Assembly: GCA_004214155.1 (NCBI GenBank) | Contig: SGYQ01000003.1 | Location: forward strand, 62,001-126,000 | DNA length: 64,000 bases | Direction: 5' to 3' | From: Burkholderiaceae bacterium | GTDB lineage: Bacteria > Pseudomonadota > Gammaproteobacteria > Burkholderiales > Burkholderiaceae_A | Part shown: in pieces, positions 10,161-18,431 of the stretch | Layout: every line of letters starts with the position of its first letter | Position numbering within the stretch: the first letter of the stretch is position 1 | Made by a program: the position numbers and the translations under genes | Notes under the pieces: generated by a model | The model's input: only the letters and a program-made list of their open reading frames with translations | What the model was told of the DNA's origin: nothing | Databases searched by the model: none

Positions 10161-11657
10161 ATGGACTGGGATATTGTAATAGGCTTAGAAACACATGTGC
10201 AGTTACTCACCAAATCGAAAATTTTTTCTAGAGGTGGAACGCGATTCGGTCAAACAGCAAATACAGAGATTGATTTCGTGGATCTTGGTTTGCCCGGGGT
10301 TCTACCGGTGGTAAACAAAAAAGCCTTAGAATCAGCAATCTTATTTGGAGTTTCGGTTAAGGGAAAAATTTCTGAAGAGACAGTATTTTCTAGAAAAAAC
10401 TATTTTTATCCAGACCTTCCAAAAGGTTATCAGATTAGCCAGTTAGATAAACCTATCGTTTTGGGAGGAAGTCTTGAAGTTATTCTAGATAGTAAAAAAA
10501 GTTTTACTGTACCGTTGACACGGGCTCATCTAGAAGAAGATGCAGGGAAATCGAGTCATGAGGGGTTTGGGAATCTCAAATCTGGTATAGACTATAACCG
10601 AGCTGGAATCGCACTTCTGGAAATTGTATCAGAGCCATCGATGTCATCAGCAGATGAAGCTGTTGCTTATGCCAAGTGTTTGCACAATCTAGTGACATGG
10701 ATTGGAATATGCGACGGTAATATGCAAGAGGGTTCATTTCGGATGGATGCTAACGTGTCTGTTAAACCAAAAGGGACGGAAGCCTTGGGTACACGGTGCG
10801 AGATTAAAAATCTGAATTCTTTTAGGTTTCTTGAAAAGGCCATTAATTACGAGGCGGATCGGCAAATACAATTATTGGAAATCGGTGATCAAGTTATCCA
10901 ACAAACAAGACTTTTTGATTCTGTTGATAATAGGACCAAAGAAATGCGTAACAAGGAGAATTCGGACGATTATCGCTATTTTCCGGATCCAGATATTCCA
11001 TCGATAATCATCAGTAAGGAGTTAATCGATTCCGTCTCTAAACAAATGCCGATGTTGCCCGCGCAAGTAAGAGAGTCTCTAGTTACATCTTTTGGCATAA
11101 ATTATGAGTCCGCTGACATTCTTATATCAAAAAAGAATTATTTAGACTTTTTTAATGAAGTCCTAAATAAAAGTTGTGAGATTACTGGATTAGAGATTGG
11201 CAAGGGTCAGGATGAAGGGCAAGTCGCGAAGAAGGCAGGAGTTATTTCTAAATGGATGCTTGGAAAGTTGTTTGCGCAACTTAATAAGGAAGCGTTGGAT
11301 ATTACACAGTCAAAAATCACATCATTTGAATTGGCCGAAATTTTGCACCGTCTTGAGTCCGGCTCCCTATCGAACCAGACTGCTACAAAACTTTTTGACT
11401 TAGTTTGGCAAAGTGAAGATGAAAATATCGATGATCTAGTCAAGAAACATAATCTAACTGAGATTGAAGATGGCAACCTACTTGAAGAGTTAATTACTGG
11501 TATTTTGAATAATAATGAAAAAATGATTTTTGAATTTAAGTCTGGTAAAGAGAAAGCCCTGAATGCTCTTGTAGGCCAAGTAATGAAGGCTTCAAAAGGA
11601 AGAGCGAACGCACAATCTGTGAAGAATAAAATAATTGATGCAATAGCAAAGATTTAA
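10161..11657 (+). CDS. gatB: Asp-tRNA(Asn)/Glu-tRNA(Gln) amidotransferase subunit B
   Basis: A 498-residue GatB that phosphorylates mischarged Glu/Asp-tRNA and transfers ammonia to it. The N-terminal WDIVIGLETHVQLLTKSKIF and the signature NYFYPDLPKGYQISQ are diagnostic; DANVSVKPKG and the C-terminal GatB/YqeY helical domain (ending KGRANAQSVKNKIIDAI) complete the family layout. The ATG at 10161 is preferred over a TTG at 10146: a GAGG lies 9 bases upstream and it avoids overlap with gatA, whose stop ends 4 bases earlier. The stop faces the pyrE stop with a single base between, leaving no room for a separate terminator. Confidence 0.96.
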   Translation: MDWDIVIGLETHVQLLTKSKIFSRGGTRFGQTANTEIDFVDLGLPGVLPVVNKKALESAILFGVSVKGKISEETVFSRKNYFYPDLPKGYQISQLDKPIVLGGSLEVILDSKKSFTVPLTRAHLEEDAGKSSHEGFGNLKSGIDYNRAGIALLEIVSEPSMSSADEAVAYAKCLHNLVTWIGICDGNMQEGSFRMDANVSVKPKGTEALGTRCEIKNLNSFRFLEKAINYEADRQIQLLEIGDQVIQQTRLFDSVDNRTKEMRNKENSDDYRYFPDPDIPSIIISKELIDSVSKQMPMLPAQVRESLVTSFGINYESADILISKKNYLDFFNEVLNKSCEITGLEIGKGQDEGQVAKKAGVISKWMLGKLFAQLNKEALDITQSKITSFELAEILHRLESGSLSNQTATKLFDLVWQSEDENIDDLVKKHNLTEIEDGNLLEELITGILNNNEKMIFEFKSGKEKALNALVGQVMKASKGRANAQSVKNKIIDAIAKI

Positions 11658-11658
11658 T

Positions 11659-12327
11659 TTATTTTACGCAAGATCCGTATTTTTGAATGTAAAGATCAAT
11701 CTGTTTTGCATTATCGCTGTCTATCCGTCCGCAGTTTTTTAAGTCCGATAAATCTGCAAGGGAGAACACGGGAACGCCCGTCATTGCCATGATCTCCTCA
11801 GTCGTGTTTTTGAAGTTCTCAGAGTCACTACTTTCTCCTCGTTCCATTCTATCCAGAGCAACTAATATTCCAGAGACATTGCCGTTCTGTTTTCTGACAA
11901 ATTCAATAGCTCTTTTAGAAGACAACCCTGCTGAAATTACATCGTCAATAATCAAAACATTTTTACCATTAACGTCACCTACTATTTGCCCTCCCTCACC
12001 ATGAGTTTTTTCTTCTTTTCTATCGTAAGCGATTTCAAGATTGAGACTATAATGATATAAGGTGACAGTAATGGCACTAACAAGTGGTATTCCCTTATAA
12101 GCAGGACCGTATAAACAGTCAATACTTAATTTATGGTGTTTAATAATATAAATAATTTTTTTTGCGTAGAAGTCAGCCAGCGTAGCAAGAAGTTTTCCAT
12201 TTGAGAATTTTCCTGTGTTGAAAAAATATGGAGAGTCTCTTCCCGCCTTAGTTTTAAATTTGCCGAAGCTTAAAACATTGCTAGATAATACAAATTCAAG
12301 GAAATTACGATCATTGTCACTATTCAT
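11659..12327 (-). CDS. pyrE: Orotate phosphoribosyltransferase
   Basis: A 222-residue type I PRTase making orotidine 5'-phosphate from orotate and PRPP in pyrimidine synthesis. The PRPP-binding motif VLIIDDVISAG is clear, with GPAYKGIPLVSA and the flexible-loop sequence YDRKEEKTHGEGG (catalytic Lys/His/Glu). It is convergent with gatB and divergent from xth, so it is monocistronic or led from the short gap at 12328-12357. The C-terminal tail after MTGVPVFSLADL is about 40 residues, as in other betaproteobacteria. Confidence 0.95.
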   Translation of the reverse strand: MNSDNDRNFLEFVLSSNVLSFGKFKTKAGRDSPYFFNTGKFSNGKLLATLADFYAKKIIYIIKHHKLSIDCLYGPAYKGIPLVSAITVTLYHYSLNLEIAYDRKEEKTHGEGGQIVGDVNGKNVLIIDDVISAGLSSKRAIEFVRKQNGNVSGILVALDRMERGESSDSENFKNTTEEIMAMTGVPVFSLADLSDLKNCGRIDSDNAKQIDLYIQKYGSCVK

Positions 12328-12357
12328 CTTAAACAGTAAATGGGGGGTTCAATTTCT

Positions 12358-13185
12358 ATGCAAAAAGTAAAAAAAGTAAAAGTCATAACTCTAAACGTTA
12401 ATGGTATCAGAGCAGCAAAAAAAAAAGGACTATTTCAATGGATCGTTTCACAGAATCCCGATTATGTATGTATTCAGGAGGTGAGAGCGCAAGAAAAAGA
12501 TTTGGAGTTGAGTTACTTTAATATAGATCTGGTAGATTTACCATTAGGGGGAACTTATTTTTTTTCAAAGAAACCCGGTTATGCTGGTGTGGCAATCTTT
12601 TCAAAGAAAAAACCGACAAATATTGTTGCTGGTATTAACGTTACAGAGTTCGATGATGAGGGCCGAGTTTTAAGAATAGATTTTGATAACTTTTATGATT
12701 CTGCCCCTCGTTTTTCGTTAATTAGTATCTATTTCCCCTCTGGGTCGGCATCGGAAATTCGACAAGAATCGAAATATCGTTTTTTGTCGGATTTAAAAAA
12801 AACTTTACGCAGTTGGAGTGAGGAACGGACCTTATCTGGTAGACAGTTTCTTATATGCGGAGATTGTAATATTGCTCACAAGGAAATTGATTTAAAAAAC
12901 TATAAACAAAATAAAAAGAATTCAGGGTTTTTGCCCGAGGAAAGAAAGTGGCTCTCTGATGCTCTTGATGAAGGGTGGAAAGACGTTTTCAGGCAAATAC
13001 GGCCGGAAGATGTTGAATTTACATGGTGGAGTCAAAGAGGTAGAGCCCGTGAAAACAATGTTGGATGGAGAATCGATTATCAGATTGCTACAGTAGAACT
13101 TGCTAGTTCATGTAAAAACATTTGGGTTGAAAAAGAGCCAAAGCTATCAGACCATGCCCCACTTATTGCTCTTTATGATTTATAG
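12358..13185 (+). CDS. xth: Exodeoxyribonuclease III
   Basis: A 275-residue AP endonuclease/exonuclease of the EEP fold for base-excision repair. Metal and catalytic motifs are visible: ITLNVNGIRAA, CIQEVRA (metal Glu), FLICGDCNIAHKEIDL (Asp/Asn), GWRIDYQIA and the terminal LSDHAPL (Asp-His). ATG 12358 is preferred because six G residues (12342-12347) could serve as its ribosome-binding site; an in-frame ATG at 12340 would add six residues. The 3' end overlaps the convergent M48 peptidase gene by 23 bases. Confidence 0.92.
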   Translation: MQKVKKVKVITLNVNGIRAAKKKGLFQWIVSQNPDYVCIQEVRAQEKDLELSYFNIDLVDLPLGGTYFFSKKPGYAGVAIFSKKKPTNIVAGINVTEFDDEGRVLRIDFDNFYDSAPRFSLISIYFPSGSASEIRQESKYRFLSDLKKTLRSWSEERTLSGRQFLICGDCNIAHKEIDLKNYKQNKKNSGFLPEERKWLSDALDEGWKDVFRQIRPEDVEFTWWSQRGRARENNVGWRIDYQIATVELASSCKNIWVEKEPKLSDHAPLIALYDL

Positions 13186-14014
13186 TTTCCTCGTAAAGAG
13201 GTGCCACTTTCGGTAATGTTTTCTCCATTTCATCAATCCTACTATCTCCTGAGGGGTGAGTCGATAGCCACTCTGGCGGACCGCCTTTGTTTGCTTTCAT
13301 CATTTTTTTCCAAAGTGAAATTCCAGCGTATGGATTAAAACCAGAGCGTGCTGCTAAATCTAACCCAACCACATCTGCATCGTTCTCATCTTCTCTGGAA
13401 AATCTAAGACCTAATAACTGTCGTCCAAAACCAATTATCCTTTGCTCACTTCGACCTAGACCAAGAGTCGCAGATAAAATTTCTGCGCCCAAGTCTGTTA
13501 ATTGGGCTAAAGCTATTCTGGCTCTCGCATGTTCTCTTAACGCGTGCGCCATTTCGTGACCCATTATCATAGCAATTTCATCGTCAGTTAGCTCTAGCTC
13601 TTCTACAATACCGCTGAAAAAAGCAATTTTACCTCCTGGTATACAGAACGCATTCAGCTGCTTGCCCTTAATTAAAATCACTTCCCAATCCCATTCCAGA
13701 GCATCAGGGTTCCACAAGGTAGCATTCGGTTGAATTCTTTCTAAAATATTTTCCAGTTTTATTAAAAGGGGATCATCATTCGATGCAAGTTTTTCTTGTT
13801 TCTCAGCCGCAGCTTTGATTTTTTCATATTCTTTTTCGGCGGCAATGATGAGATCTTTTGAAGGTATGATATGCCTCATATTTGAGGTACTTTTTACCTC
13901 GACGGCATCTTCAGGGCCAGATAGCCGTTTTGGGCCGTTTGTTGTTGCGCAACCTGCCATCAGAAAAAGACAAGAGGTAACAAAACAAAACCTTAGTAAT
14001 TTTTTATTTTGCAT
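13163..14014 (-). CDS. M48-family metallopeptidase lipoprotein
   Basis: A 283-residue secreted zinc peptidase. The ATG at 14014 gives a lipoprotein signal peptide MQNKKLLRFCFVTSCLFLMAGC-type sequence (lipobox LMAGC), so it should be anchored to a membrane facing the periplasm. The catalytic motif HEMAH is in IMGHEMAHALREHAR, with the third ligand Glu in FSREDENDADVVGLDLAARSG. This is the LoiP/BepA-type M48 group active in outer-membrane protein quality control, without the TPR tail of BepA. An upstream ATG at 14041 is possible but would bury the signal peptide. The start lies only about 20 bases from the divergent AmpG-like gene. Confidence 0.9.
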   Translation of the reverse strand: MQNKKLLRFCFVTSCLFLMAGCATTNGPKRLSGPEDAVEVKSTSNMRHIIPSKDLIIAAEKEYEKIKAAAEKQEKLASNDDPLLIKLENILERIQPNATLWNPDALEWDWEVILIKGKQLNAFCIPGGKIAFFSGIVEELELTDDEIAMIMGHEMAHALREHARARIALAQLTDLGAEILSATLGLGRSEQRIIGFGRQLLGLRFSREDENDADVVGLDLAARSGFNPYAGISLWKKMMKANKGGPPEWLSTHPSGDSRIDEMEKTLPKVAPLYEETINHKEQ

Positions 14015-14033
14015 GATGTTTGTTGTAGACTTG

Positions 14034-15290
14034 ATGTCCATGAATATACAAAAAAAATTATTTTTCGACGGAACTAATGGCAAGCTTTTATTCTTTACTA
14101 CATTTTTAGGTTTTGCAAGTGGTCTACCATTGGCTCTATCTGCAGGTACGTTGCAGGCATGGTTGACTGTTGAGGGAGTTGATCTTCGTATCCTTGGTTG
14201 GTTAAGTCTCGTTGGACTTCCATACACATATAAGTTTTTTTGGGCTCCTATACTCGATCGCTATCAAATGCCGATAGGGAAGACATCTAGAAGAAGGGGG
14301 TGGTTAATTTTTTTTCTTTTTGCTATGTCGATTACATTGTTTTTATTTTCACTCATTGATTTTTCGAATAAATATGCATTGGTATTTATAGCCATTCTTG
14401 CAATCTTGTTAGCCTTTTTTTCCTCTAGTTTTGACGTAGTCTTTGATGCATGGCGGACTGAAATTTTGCCTAAAAAAATTATGGGATATGGCGCTGGATG
14501 GTCTGTCATCGGATACCGGTTTGCAATGATTGCATCGGGAGCATTAGCTCTAGTTATTGCTGAATTATATTTTGGATTCTCTGGTGTTTATTTCTTATTT
14601 GGTTGTGTTGTGTTTGTTCTTGCGATGTTTGTCTTTCTATGCCCTGAGGAGAAGACCAATACCTCACCAAAATCTCTCAAAGAAGCTTTTAAAGAACCTT
14701 TTAAAGAATTTTTTTCTAGAACAAGCGCTATCCTGATCTTGGTGACCATTATCTTATATAAGTTAGGAGATGCGTTCGCATTGTCTCTATCAACTGCTTT
14801 TCTTATTCGAGGAGCTGGATTTACACCAGCTGAGGTCGGCGCCGTAAGTAAAGGAGTAGGATTATTCGCAGTTTTATTCGGCGGTATATTAGGGGGTTGG
14901 ATTCTCTCAAAAGCTAGCTTGCTCAAATGCTTGTTTTGGTTTGGGTGTTTACAGGCAATTACAAACCTTGGATTTTGGTGGCTCTCAATTGGCAATCCTG
15001 ATCTTACCGATATGGCGATCGTCATAATTCTTGAAAATCTTTCCGGGGGGATGGGGACGGCAGCCTTTGTCGCACTCCTTATGGTGCTATGTAATAAAAA
15101 ATATACAGCTACTCAGTTTGCCCTCCTGTCGGCATTAGCTTCTATTGGACGAGTTTTTGTAGGTCCCTTAGCCGGTGAAATCGCTTTTAATTTTGATTGG
15201 CCTATATTTTTTTTATTTTCCTTCGCTTCCTCGATCCCTGGAATACTTCTGCTATATGCCATCAGAAAAGAAGTTAAAAAAATTCAGTGA
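14034..15290 (+). CDS. ampG: AmpG-like major facilitator permease
   Basis: A 418-residue, roughly 12-segment MFS transporter matching AmpG, which by family knowledge imports 1,6-anhydro-muropeptides for peptidoglycan recycling. Signatures are FLGFASGLPLALSAGTLQAWL, LVGLPYTYKFFWAPILDRY, FSSSFDVVFDAWRTEILP and the GAGWSVIGYRFAMI stretch. ATG 14034 or 14040 are the first sensible starts; no clear ribosome-binding sequence precedes either. The frame is open further upstream but that would run through the divergent lipoprotein gene. The lytic transglycosylase at 29337-31232 would supply its substrates. Confidence 0.88.
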   Translation: MSMNIQKKLFFDGTNGKLLFFTTFLGFASGLPLALSAGTLQAWLTVEGVDLRILGWLSLVGLPYTYKFFWAPILDRYQMPIGKTSRRRGWLIFFLFAMSITLFLFSLIDFSNKYALVFIAILAILLAFFSSSFDVVFDAWRTEILPKKIMGYGAGWSVIGYRFAMIASGALALVIAELYFGFSGVYFLFGCVVFVLAMFVFLCPEEKTNTSPKSLKEAFKEPFKEFFSRTSAILILVTIILYKLGDAFALSLSTAFLIRGAGFTPAEVGAVSKGVGLFAVLFGGILGGWILSKASLLKCLFWFGCLQAITNLGFWWLSIGNPDLTDMAIVIILENLSGGMGTAAFVALLMVLCNKKYTATQFALLSALASIGRVFVGPLAGEIAFNFDWPIFFLFSFASSIPGILLLYAIRKEVKKIQ

Positions 15291-15292
15291 GG

Positions 15293-15769
15293 TTACGAAT
15301 CGTCACCCATCATATGTATAACAACTTTCCTTACCTGATTAGCTATTCTATGTTCAAACAAAAAGATTCCCTGCCACTTCCCAAGCATAAGCTTTTTGTC
15401 AATGATACTTAAAGTTAGATTTGTTTGAGTGAGAGATGTTTTTATATGTGCGGGCATATCATCAATGCCCTCAATATCATGTTCGTAACGGTTTTTGTCC
15501 ATTGGTGCGATTTTTTTATAAAACGATATCAAATCATTTCGAACAGCAGGAGATGCATTTTCTTGGATCAGTAAGGAACAAGAGGTATGTGGTATTGAGA
15601 GATTAATAAGTGCATTATTAAATTTTAATTCATCGACAGTCGTAGTAATATTGTCAGTGATCTCATAAAGACCTATACCATTAGTCATAATATCAATTGT
15701 GCAAATTTTTTGTTTCAATATTAAATCTCTTAAGCTTTTTTTTATTCCGTGTTTTTTACCAACAAGCAT
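15293..15769 (-). CDS. yjbQ: YjbQ/UPF0047 family protein
   Basis: A 158-residue member of the YjbQ family (secondary thiamine-phosphate synthase/UPF0047), a small homohexameric beta-barrel protein whose physiological role is not settled. Conserved features are NLSIPHTSCSLLIQENA, YEHDIEGIDDMPAHIK (His/Asp cluster) and LGKWQGIFLFEHR. The family normally begins close to IDIMTNGIGLYEITD, so about 25 extra residues precede the fold. ATG 15769 is chosen because a start at 15817 would lie 35 bases inside the upstream gene. It follows the photolyase-like gene with a small overlap or gap, and probably shares its transcript. Confidence 0.88.
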   Translation of the reverse strand: MLVGKKHGIKKSLRDLILKQKICTIDIMTNGIGLYEITDNITTTVDELKFNNALINLSIPHTSCSLLIQENASPAVRNDLISFYKKIAPMDKNRYEHDIEGIDDMPAHIKTSLTQTNLTLSIIDKKLMLGKWQGIFLFEHRIANQVRKVVIHMMGDDS

Positions 15770-15782
15770 ATGAGATAAAGTC

Positions 15783-17270
15783 TTAGCGACAGTTCTCTTC
15801 AATAAACTCTTTTGCACGATCGTCTATATGCTTTCTCTTCATTCGGTCCATCCTGTTAAGAGCACCTACCATTAGTGACAATCGAGGATTTTTTTGAAGA
15901 AACTTTTGATTCTTCTCGATAAAGTTCCAGTATAATCCATCCACAATGTCACACCATGGCCCTTTTTTATAATCACTCATCTTTACAATATAGTTTGATC
16001 CGCAAATATAAGGTTTAGTCGCCATCAATCCCCCATCGGCAAATGTTGCCATACCAAAGACATTTGCCGTCATTACCCAATCAGATGAGTCAACAAACAT
16101 CTCCATAAACCATTTGTAGATTTCACGAGGATCAATTCCACATAGGTTCATTATGTTTCCAATTATCATCAGTCTATTTATGTGATGCGTGTATCCAAAA
16201 TTTTGTGTGAATCTAATTGCATCATCGAGCGGTATTATCTGAGTAGTTCCATCATACCAACTTTGTTTTAATTTTCGAGAGTGACCAAAAAAATTACTTG
16301 TCTCCTGCAAATCACTTTTTTCTTGATATATTCCCCTTATAAATTCTCGCCATCCGATGACCTGCCTAACAAGTCCTTCATAAGAATTTATTGGAACCTT
16401 ATCAATATATTTCTCTAATTCACATATTAGTTCACTCGGAGTTAAGAGCCCGTTATTAAGCATAGGACTTAAAGCAGAATGGAATATAAAATTGTGTTCC
16501 GAGCTGATGGAATCCTCGTATGGCCCAAAATCCTTAAATTTAGTTTTTAGGAAATCGTTTAGCCAACGCTTCACATCTTTTCTAGATACTGGCATCCATC
16601 GATTGTCCGTACTTCCTGGGTGCTTATGAAAAATAGTCTCGATCTGATTCTTTAACTTTTCTTCATAATCCAGTTGTTTTAACTTCAACAAAGCTGGAAT
16701 CTCAATTGTTTTTGGCAGTTTCTTCCTGTTTTCTTCGTCAAAAGACCACTTCCCACCTACTGGTTTTTTTTCCTCGTCCAGAAGAATACCGAGTTGTTTG
16801 CGCTTTTCCTGATAATATTTTCCCATAAGAAGTTTGTTCTTTCCATTTGCAAATGTTTTGAAATCCTCCCTGGAAAACAAAAACATGGGAGAAGGAAGAA
16901 TCTCTACTGTTAACTCGTTTTCTGTTGCAAATTTATTGATCCTTGCTTCAAAAAATTTATCTTCTATTTCAAAAAAAACTAATTTTTCTATTCTTTGCGT
17001 TTTAATGAGGCCACTCAATTTATTTTCATATTTTTCTCTAAAGGAATCGTCGTCTAAAGATTCATAAATTACCTTATGATTGTTCTGACGGAGCTCGACA
17101 CAATACTCTCTCATGGATAGTAAAAACATCAGTATTTTCAATTTGTGGTGTTTAACATAAGAACAAAGTTCATAGTCTTCAGCCATGAAGATAAAATCAA
17201 ACTTAATTTTCTTCAAAAACGTGGGATTGAATAATTGATTCCCTAAAATTATTAGCAACGTTTTGCTCAT
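15783..17270 (-). CDS. Bacterial cryptochrome/(6-4) photolyase-like protein (FeS-BCP type)
   Basis: A 495-residue flavoprotein of the deoxyribodipyrimidine photolyase-related group. The N-terminal Rossmann-like domain begins TLLIILGNQL; the FAD-binding helical domain has HSALSPMLNNGLLTP, VRQVIGWREFIRG, the paired active-site histidines in YTHHINRLMIIGN (362-363) and WVMTANVFGMATFADGG. In characterised members four Cys bind a [4Fe-4S] cluster. Here Cys377 and Cys440 occupy the outer positions, but the CxxC between them is missing because MSDYKKGPWC (431-440) is shortened. Repair or signalling function therefore needs a test. It overlaps nth by 4 bases, which suggests light-dependent DNA repair in an operon with nth. 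Confidence 0.88.
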   Translation of the reverse strand: MSKTLLIILGNQLFNPTFLKKIKFDFIFMAEDYELCSYVKHHKLKILMFLLSMREYCVELRQNNHKVIYESLDDDSFREKYENKLSGLIKTQRIEKLVFFEIEDKFFEARINKFATENELTVEILPSPMFLFSREDFKTFANGKNKLLMGKYYQEKRKQLGILLDEEKKPVGGKWSFDEENRKKLPKTIEIPALLKLKQLDYEEKLKNQIETIFHKHPGSTDNRWMPVSRKDVKRWLNDFLKTKFKDFGPYEDSISSEHNFIFHSALSPMLNNGLLTPSELICELEKYIDKVPINSYEGLVRQVIGWREFIRGIYQEKSDLQETSNFFGHSRKLKQSWYDGTTQIIPLDDAIRFTQNFGYTHHINRLMIIGNIMNLCGIDPREIYKWFMEMFVDSSDWVMTANVFGMATFADGGLMATKPYICGSNYIVKMSDYKKGPWCDIVDGLYWNFIEKNQKFLQKNPRLSLMVGALNRMDRMKRKHIDDRAKEFIEENCR

Positions 17271-17917
17271 TTATTCACCTTCTTTGGGTTTTTCCTTTTG
17301 GGGTAACATGTTTTGCAAATAGTACAAACGGTTCCATCACATCCTCGAGCAGTGCAAAACTCTCTACCATAAAAAATTATTTGTAAGTGAAGCTTGTTCC
17401 AGGCATTTTCTGGAAAAACATTTTTCAGATCTCTTTCAGTTTGTACAACATTTTTTCCTTTTGTCAAACCCCATCTTTGTGCTAAGCGATGAATATGCGT
17501 ATCCACGGGAAAAGCAGGGTAACCAAAACCTTGTGACATTACTACACTTGCCGTTTTGTGGCCAACTCCTGGGAGTGACTCTAGGTCTTTAAAATTGCTG
17601 GGAACTTCGGAGTTGTATTGTTCAACTAGAATTTTTGACAAAGTACTTATCGCCTCAGATTTTTTGGGAGCTAATCCACAAGGTCGTATGATTTTGTATA
17701 TATGCTCTCTTTTAACTCCTTGCATTTCAGCAGGTCTTTTAGCGAGTTTAAATAAGTGTGGAGTGACTTTATTGACTCGTTCATCGGTACACTGTGCGCT
17801 AAGAAGAACTGCTATCAGGAGTTCAAAAATGCTATTATGATTTAGTGGGATAGGTGTATTCGGGTATATCATTTCTAAATGCTCCATTATAAATTCTGCT
17901 CTTTCGAACTTTTTCAT
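17267..17917 (-). CDS. nth: Endonuclease III
   Basis: A 216-residue bifunctional DNA glycosylase/AP lyase for oxidised pyrimidines. The helix-hairpin-helix LPGVGHKTAS (115-124) carries catalytic Lys121, and catalytic Asp139 is in FPVDTHIHRLAQRWGL. The C-terminal iron-sulfur loop is atypical: Cys188, 193, 198, 201 and 204, instead of the C-x6-C-x2-C-x5-C spacing known from E. coli Nth. The gene leads a minus-strand group with the photolyase-like gene (4-base overlap) and yjbQ. A TTTTTTATTG-rich leader of about 95 bases separates it from the upstream orphan gene. Confidence 0.93.
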   Translation of the reverse strand: MKKFERAEFIMEHLEMIYPNTPIPLNHNSIFELLIAVLLSAQCTDERVNKVTPHLFKLAKRPAEMQGVKREHIYKIIRPCGLAPKKSEAISTLSKILVEQYNSEVPSNFKDLESLPGVGHKTASVVMSQGFGYPAFPVDTHIHRLAQRWGLTKGKNVVQTERDLKNVFPENAWNKLHLQIIFYGREFCTARGCDGTVCTICKTCYPKRKNPKKVNK

Positions 17918-18014
17918 ACTTTTTTTATTGTCAGTTTTTTATAACTAGCGTAACTTTTCGATTTCATCTTCTCATTCACATAGACAATTTTGTCATTAGC
18001 AATATTTATGTTGA

Positions 18015-18335
18015 TCACTTAATTCTTTTCAATCCTCTATAACTTTCATCTTCATCTGAAAGTCCGTACATAACATCAATAGTTTGTTCTAGTCCTTCTT
18101 TGCATCCTGAAAAAGAATTTAACGCTTCATATTTTTTACGAGCACCTTGCTTAGATTCTAAAACTAAAAAAAAATGATTTGAACTTTCATAAAGTTTAGC
18201 AAGATAATAATAAGAACATTCTTTTGAGAATACAGCATATACTTTTAGGGTTTTTTCATTTACTTCGATGTATTTATAGGGTTCGATGTATTCATCTCTG
18301 ATTAGTTTGCTTCCGGAAATATCACATCTTTTCAT
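18015..18335 (-). CDS. Hypothetical protein, 106 residues
   Basis: Not recognised. ATG 18335 follows an in-frame TTG at 18338. The protein starts MKRCDISGSKLIRDEYIEPY and is rich in Tyr, Lys, Glu and Ser. It has no signal peptide or membrane segment, and its predicted character is a small mixed alpha/beta soluble protein. Cysteines occur at about 4, 47 and 84. The tail LSDEDESYRGLKRIK is charged. It sits between glmS and nth on the same strand, with 96 bases before it and 97 after, which makes it more isolated than its neighbours. No close family is apparent to me. Codon use looks like that of neighbouring genes, so it is probably a real gene. Confidence 0.6.
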   Translation of the reverse strand: MKRCDISGSKLIRDEYIEPYKYIEVNEKTLKVYAVFSKECSYYYLAKLYESSNHFFLVLESKQGARKKYEALNSFSGCKEGLEQTIDVMYGLSDEDESYRGLKRIK

Positions 18336-18431
18336 CAATTACTGAACTCTATGTCAAAAATAGAAGATTGTTACTTTCAACTCTTGCTAAAAATTTCAAA
18401 CTGATTTTCTGAGAAAAGTAGACATCTTAAC

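Noticed and set aside
14588..15025. Open frame of 145 codons on the minus strand inside the AmpG-like gene
   Set aside because: Mirror of hydrophobic coding sequence; composition and lack of motifs indicate a shadow frame.
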